Shown here one piece after another: positions 5,744 to 7,200 of a stretch of DNA of 7,200 nt (its first letter is position 1; each line of letters opens with the position of its first letter). The stretch comes from Holosporaceae bacterium. Lineage in GTDB: Bacteria > Pseudomonadota > Alphaproteobacteria > UBA3830. The translations under genes were made by a program, and so were the position numbers. The stretch lies in contig JAITDB010000057.1 in the NCBI GenBank assembly GCA_031282785.1, positions 1 through 7,200 on the forward strand, written 5' to 3'. The notes beneath the pieces were generated by a model. It saw only the letters and a program-made list of their open reading frames with translations, did not search any database and was not told where the DNA came from.

Positions 5744-6697
5744 CTATCCTCTATTATTTCTGCGTCTGTTTCTTTTCTTTTTCTTTGCGTTTTGATTTTT
5801 TTGTTTCAGTCTGGCTTTTTCCTGCTGGATATTTTCGTTTTCCTGTGTGAAGTTTCTGCTGTTGTTGGCATTTTGCTCAAAATTATTTTCGGCATCGGGC
5901 TCTTCCATCGATTGAGACGCAAATGCCGAGCTTGTCGCTCTCGCTTCGTCCGGTAGTGGCGCTTCGTTCTGCATCGCTATTCTTGCTAGATCTGGATTTT
6001 GTTCAGTTTCGACAGCAGCATTATTTTCCAACGTTTCGTCCGAGGACCACGTTTCCTCCTGCATAGCAGTTGCTTCATCTCGCATAGCTATCCTTGCCAG
6101 ATCTGGATTTTGCTCGGTTTCCATGGCTGTATTCTCTGACATTTCGTCCGATGCTAGCATTTCGTTCGCTGGCGACGTTTCATCCTGCACGGAAACTGTT
6201 TCATCTGGCGTGGCTACTTCGCCTGGTATAGCAGCCGTTTCGTCTGGGGCTGCTGTTTTTCCTGGATCTGGAATTTGCTCGCTTCCAGCAGCGCTATTCT
6301 CCGATGCCGAATCGGATTCCTGAGTCTCGATGGAAGAAGCATCGGCGTTCTGCTGGACCTCGTCACCAGTTTCCGGAGGAGTCTCTGTGGCCACGTTTAT
6401 TTTTTTCTTCGAAATCGGAGCGCTGGTATCTACGGCTACTTTGTCTATTAGAGATCCGTCTGCTGGCTTATGTTTGTGGAGTCTCGCCAATAAAAGACAA
6501 TTCACTATGAATATTGTCATCAGAATGGCCGTAGTTCGGGTCAGTAAATTGGCCTGTCCGCGTACAGAGAACATGCCGCTGCCTGCTCCACTGCCGCCGG
6601 ATCCAAGAGCGCCATCGGAATCATGCTTCTGAAGCAAAATAAGCCCAATTAGAGAAACTGCTAAAATAAAATGAAGAGCCAGTAAAAAAGATTGCAT
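5744..6697 (-). CDS. secG: Preprotein translocase subunit SecG with a long acidic C-terminal extension
   Basis: SecG assists the SecYEG channel in exporting proteins across the inner membrane. The family core is residues 1-75: membrane segment 1 (about 3-22), the motif LQKHDSDGALGSGGSGAGSG followed by MFSVRGQANLLTRTTAIL, and membrane segment 2 (about 54-72). The remaining 240 residues are atypical. They are low-complexity and rich in Glu, Asp, Ala, Thr, Pro and Asn, with two copies of ETEQNPDLARIAM spaced 37 residues apart, and end in a strongly basic tail (KKKKRNRRRNN). SecG is usually about 75-150 residues, although alphaproteobacterial members often have Pro/Ala-rich tails. GGAG nine bases before the ATG supports the start. 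It heads the secG-kdsA-ftsB run. Confidence 0.9.
   Translation of the reverse strand: MQSFLLALHFILAVSLIGLILLQKHDSDGALGSGGSGAGSGMFSVRGQANLLTRTTAILMTIFIVNCLLLARLHKHKPADGSLIDKVAVDTSAPISKKKINVATETPPETGDEVQQNADASSIETQESDSASENSAAGSEQIPDPGKTAAPDETAAIPGEVATPDETVSVQDETSPANEMLASDEMSENTAMETEQNPDLARIAMRDEATAMQEETWSSDETLENNAAVETEQNPDLARIAMQNEAPLPDEARATSSAFASQSMEEPDAENNFEQNANNSRNFTQENENIQQEKARLKQKNQNAKKKKRNRRRNNRG
5960..6010 (-). repeat. 37-codon repeat in the SecG tail, copy B (conserved part)
   Basis: This copy reads ETEQNPDLARIAMQNEA, offset by exactly 111 bp from copy A. After this block the two copies diverge. Confidence 0.7.
6011..6121 (-). repeat. 37-codon repeat in the SecG tail, copy A
   Basis: The coding repeat begins ETEQNPDLARIAMRDEA and runs 111 bp into the next copy. 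The first 51 bp are well conserved in DNA as well as protein. A looser ancestor upstream (SEQIPDP...PDETA) suggests earlier rounds of duplication. Confidence 0.7.
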
Positions 6698-6761
6698 AGA
6701 AATTTACTCCATAAATGTAAAAACACTAAATGTGCCGTATTCCACATACATTGCGAATGAA

Positions 6762-6929
6762 TCAGTCGAATATTATAGCTTTGAGTGGACAAGAAGCCGC
6801 ACAACATCCGCACTCGAGACAGATGCTTTTGTCGATGGTCATGACTCCGTCTTTCTCGGAAATGGCCCCTACCGGACAAATTTCCTTGCAGGAATAACAC
6901 TTCTGGCATTTTTCCGCAATAATTTTCAC
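6762..6929 (-). CDS. 2[4Fe-4S] bacterial-type ferredoxin
   Basis: A 55-residue low-potential electron carrier with two complete cluster motifs: Cys8, 11, 14 and 18 followed by Pro, and Cys37, 40, 43 and 47 followed by Pro, plus an extra Cys42. The pseudo-twofold layout and length match clostridial-type ferredoxins, which serve electron transfer in anaerobic or microaerobic metabolism; the partner enzyme is not in the window. The frame is open to a GTG at 6947, but the ribosome site AAAGGAG (6942-6936) lies inside that extension and points to the GTG at 6929, six bases further on. The product therefore starts MKIIAEKCQKC. The stop is TGA. It lies 64 bp upstream of secG on the same strand and may share its transcript. 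Confidence 0.9.
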   Translation of the reverse strand: MKIIAEKCQKCYSCKEICPVGAISEKDGVMTIDKSICLECGCCAASCPLKAIIFD

Positions 6930-6935
6930 TGCAAT

Positions 6936-6942
6936 CTCCTTT
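6936..6942 (-). promoter_or_regulatory. Shine-Dalgarno site that fixes the ferredoxin GTG start
   Basis: AAAGGAG is followed by six bases (ATTGCA) and then GTG at 6929. This near-perfect site rules out the longer start at 6947, which would place the site inside the gene. Confidence 0.8.
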
Positions 6943-6966
6943 AACACACTAAGGTTTTATCGGATC

Positions 6967-7026
6967 CTACACTTTTTTCAAAGAAACTTCAATATCCGGT
7001 CCAGAATGATAGCTTCTTTTTAGCAT
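6967..7026 (-). CDS. 19-residue small ORF upstream of the ferredoxin (possible leader peptide)
   Basis: ATG 7026 is preceded by CAGGAG with a six-base spacer, as good as any ribosome site in the window. The peptide MLKRSYHSGPDIEVSLKKV ends at TAG 6969-6967, 37 bp before the ferredoxin GTG. I recognise no family. It could be a leader peptide that couples or tunes ferredoxin expression, a small protein, or the start of a gene lost by deletion. No run of a single amino acid typical of attenuators is present. Confidence 0.4.
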   Translation of the reverse strand: MLKRSYHSGPDIEVSLKKV

Positions 7027-7066
7027 GCTAATCTCCTGATTTTGTAGCAATCTTACCATCCATCGG

Positions 7067-7095
7067 ATTTAAGAAGATATTAAAATAAGGTTCAA
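7067..7095 (-). promoter_or_regulatory. Candidate promoter for the ferredoxin-secG-kdsA-ftsB cluster
   Basis: On the minus strand TTGAAC (7095-7090) and TTAAAT (7072-7067) are separated by 17 bp, each matching four of six sigma-70 consensus bases. A start near 7060 would place the 19-codon ORF at the front of the transcript. AT-rich DNA gives such matches by chance, so confidence is low. Confidence 0.3.
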
Positions 7096-7141
7096 GAGTA
7101 GATTAGATTGATTTTCTAGCCCAATAAGGTAGGATATATCA

Positions 7142-7200
7142 ATGAAAAATAGATACATAAAAAATACCCATATTTCTGAATCCCAATTTAGGAAAATTTT
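7142..7200 (+). CDS. N-terminus of a probable IS1595-family transposase, 3' part outside window
   Basis: ATG 7142 follows AGGA with a seven-base spacer and opens a frame that runs off the right edge. The 19 full codons read MKNRYIKNTHISESQFRKI. The pattern 'MKN.Y....ISE..FR.I' at the very N-terminus is what I recall from IS1595-family (ISXO2-like) transposases, in which a helix-turn-helix region follows. The catalytic domain cannot be seen. An inverted repeat should lie between the 19-codon ORF and this ATG, but I cannot define one without the other end. The family call rests on few residues. Confidence 0.5.
   Translation, partial: MKNRYIKNTHISESQFRKI

Noticed and set aside
6304..6632. Plus-strand frames over secG
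   Set aside because: These are by-products of the biased codon composition of the low-complexity SecG tail on the other strand.
6762..6764. TGA as a sense codon (alternative code)
   Set aside because: TGA ends the ferredoxin at the normal family length, and the other genes end in TAA or TAG without internal TGA.
1..7200. CRISPR array, tRNA or rRNA genes
   Set aside because: I saw no regularly spaced direct repeats and no cloverleaf or rRNA signature on either strand.

Overview
This window looks like part of a compact, AT-leaning alphaproteobacterial chromosome. Three things suggest this. The gene run secG-kdsA-ftsB is an alphaproteobacterial arrangement, although pyrG and eno, which usually lie between these genes, are absent. 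KdsA is of the metal-dependent type and close to rhizobial/Brucella-like sequences as I remember them. YbaB ends in the alphaproteobacterial-style 'MKLPF', and DnaX ends in an 'LFPGAK' motif. An LPS gene (kdsA) fits a Gram-negative host. A bacterial 2[4Fe-4S] ferredoxin, the shortened DnaX and the insertion-sequence traces hint at a host-associated or low-oxygen lineage, but that last step is inference. TGA is used as a stop (ferredoxin), so the code appears standard.

Layout. Positions 1-1942 (minus) hold the 5' part of a large glycosyltransferase gene that runs off the left edge. One open frame carries two family-2 glycosyltransferase units of 332 residues each, clearly a tandem duplication. 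Just upstream (1978-1989) is a run of twelve C on the coding strand. It lies inside a short, well-initiated reading frame (ATG at 2061) that would join the glycosyltransferase if the tract gained one C or lost two. This is a candidate phase-variation switch and the most interesting element here. Positions 2062-2230 are AT-rich with no gene seen. Positions 2231-2665 (plus) hold a decayed transposase/integrase fragment with an in-frame amber stop.

Positions 2715-2800 (plus) encode the SRP RNA (ffs), directly followed by dnaX (2829-4160) and ybaB (4188-4496), with a hairpin terminator at 4533-4564. This is the familiar ffs-dnaX-ybaB cluster, but recR is missing and DnaX lacks the long tau-specific region.

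From the right, a minus-strand cluster reads fdx (6929-6762), secG (6697-5744), kdsA (5740-4889) and ftsB (4889-4575). The last three are tightly coupled: a 3-bp gap, then a TAATG overlap. It combines protein export, KDO synthesis for LPS and cell division. SecG carries an unusual 240-residue acidic, repeat-containing tail that ends in a basic cluster. Upstream of fdx lies a 19-codon ORF with a very good ribosome site, and at 7142 a plus-strand gene begins that resembles the N-terminus of IS1595-family transposases and runs off the right edge.
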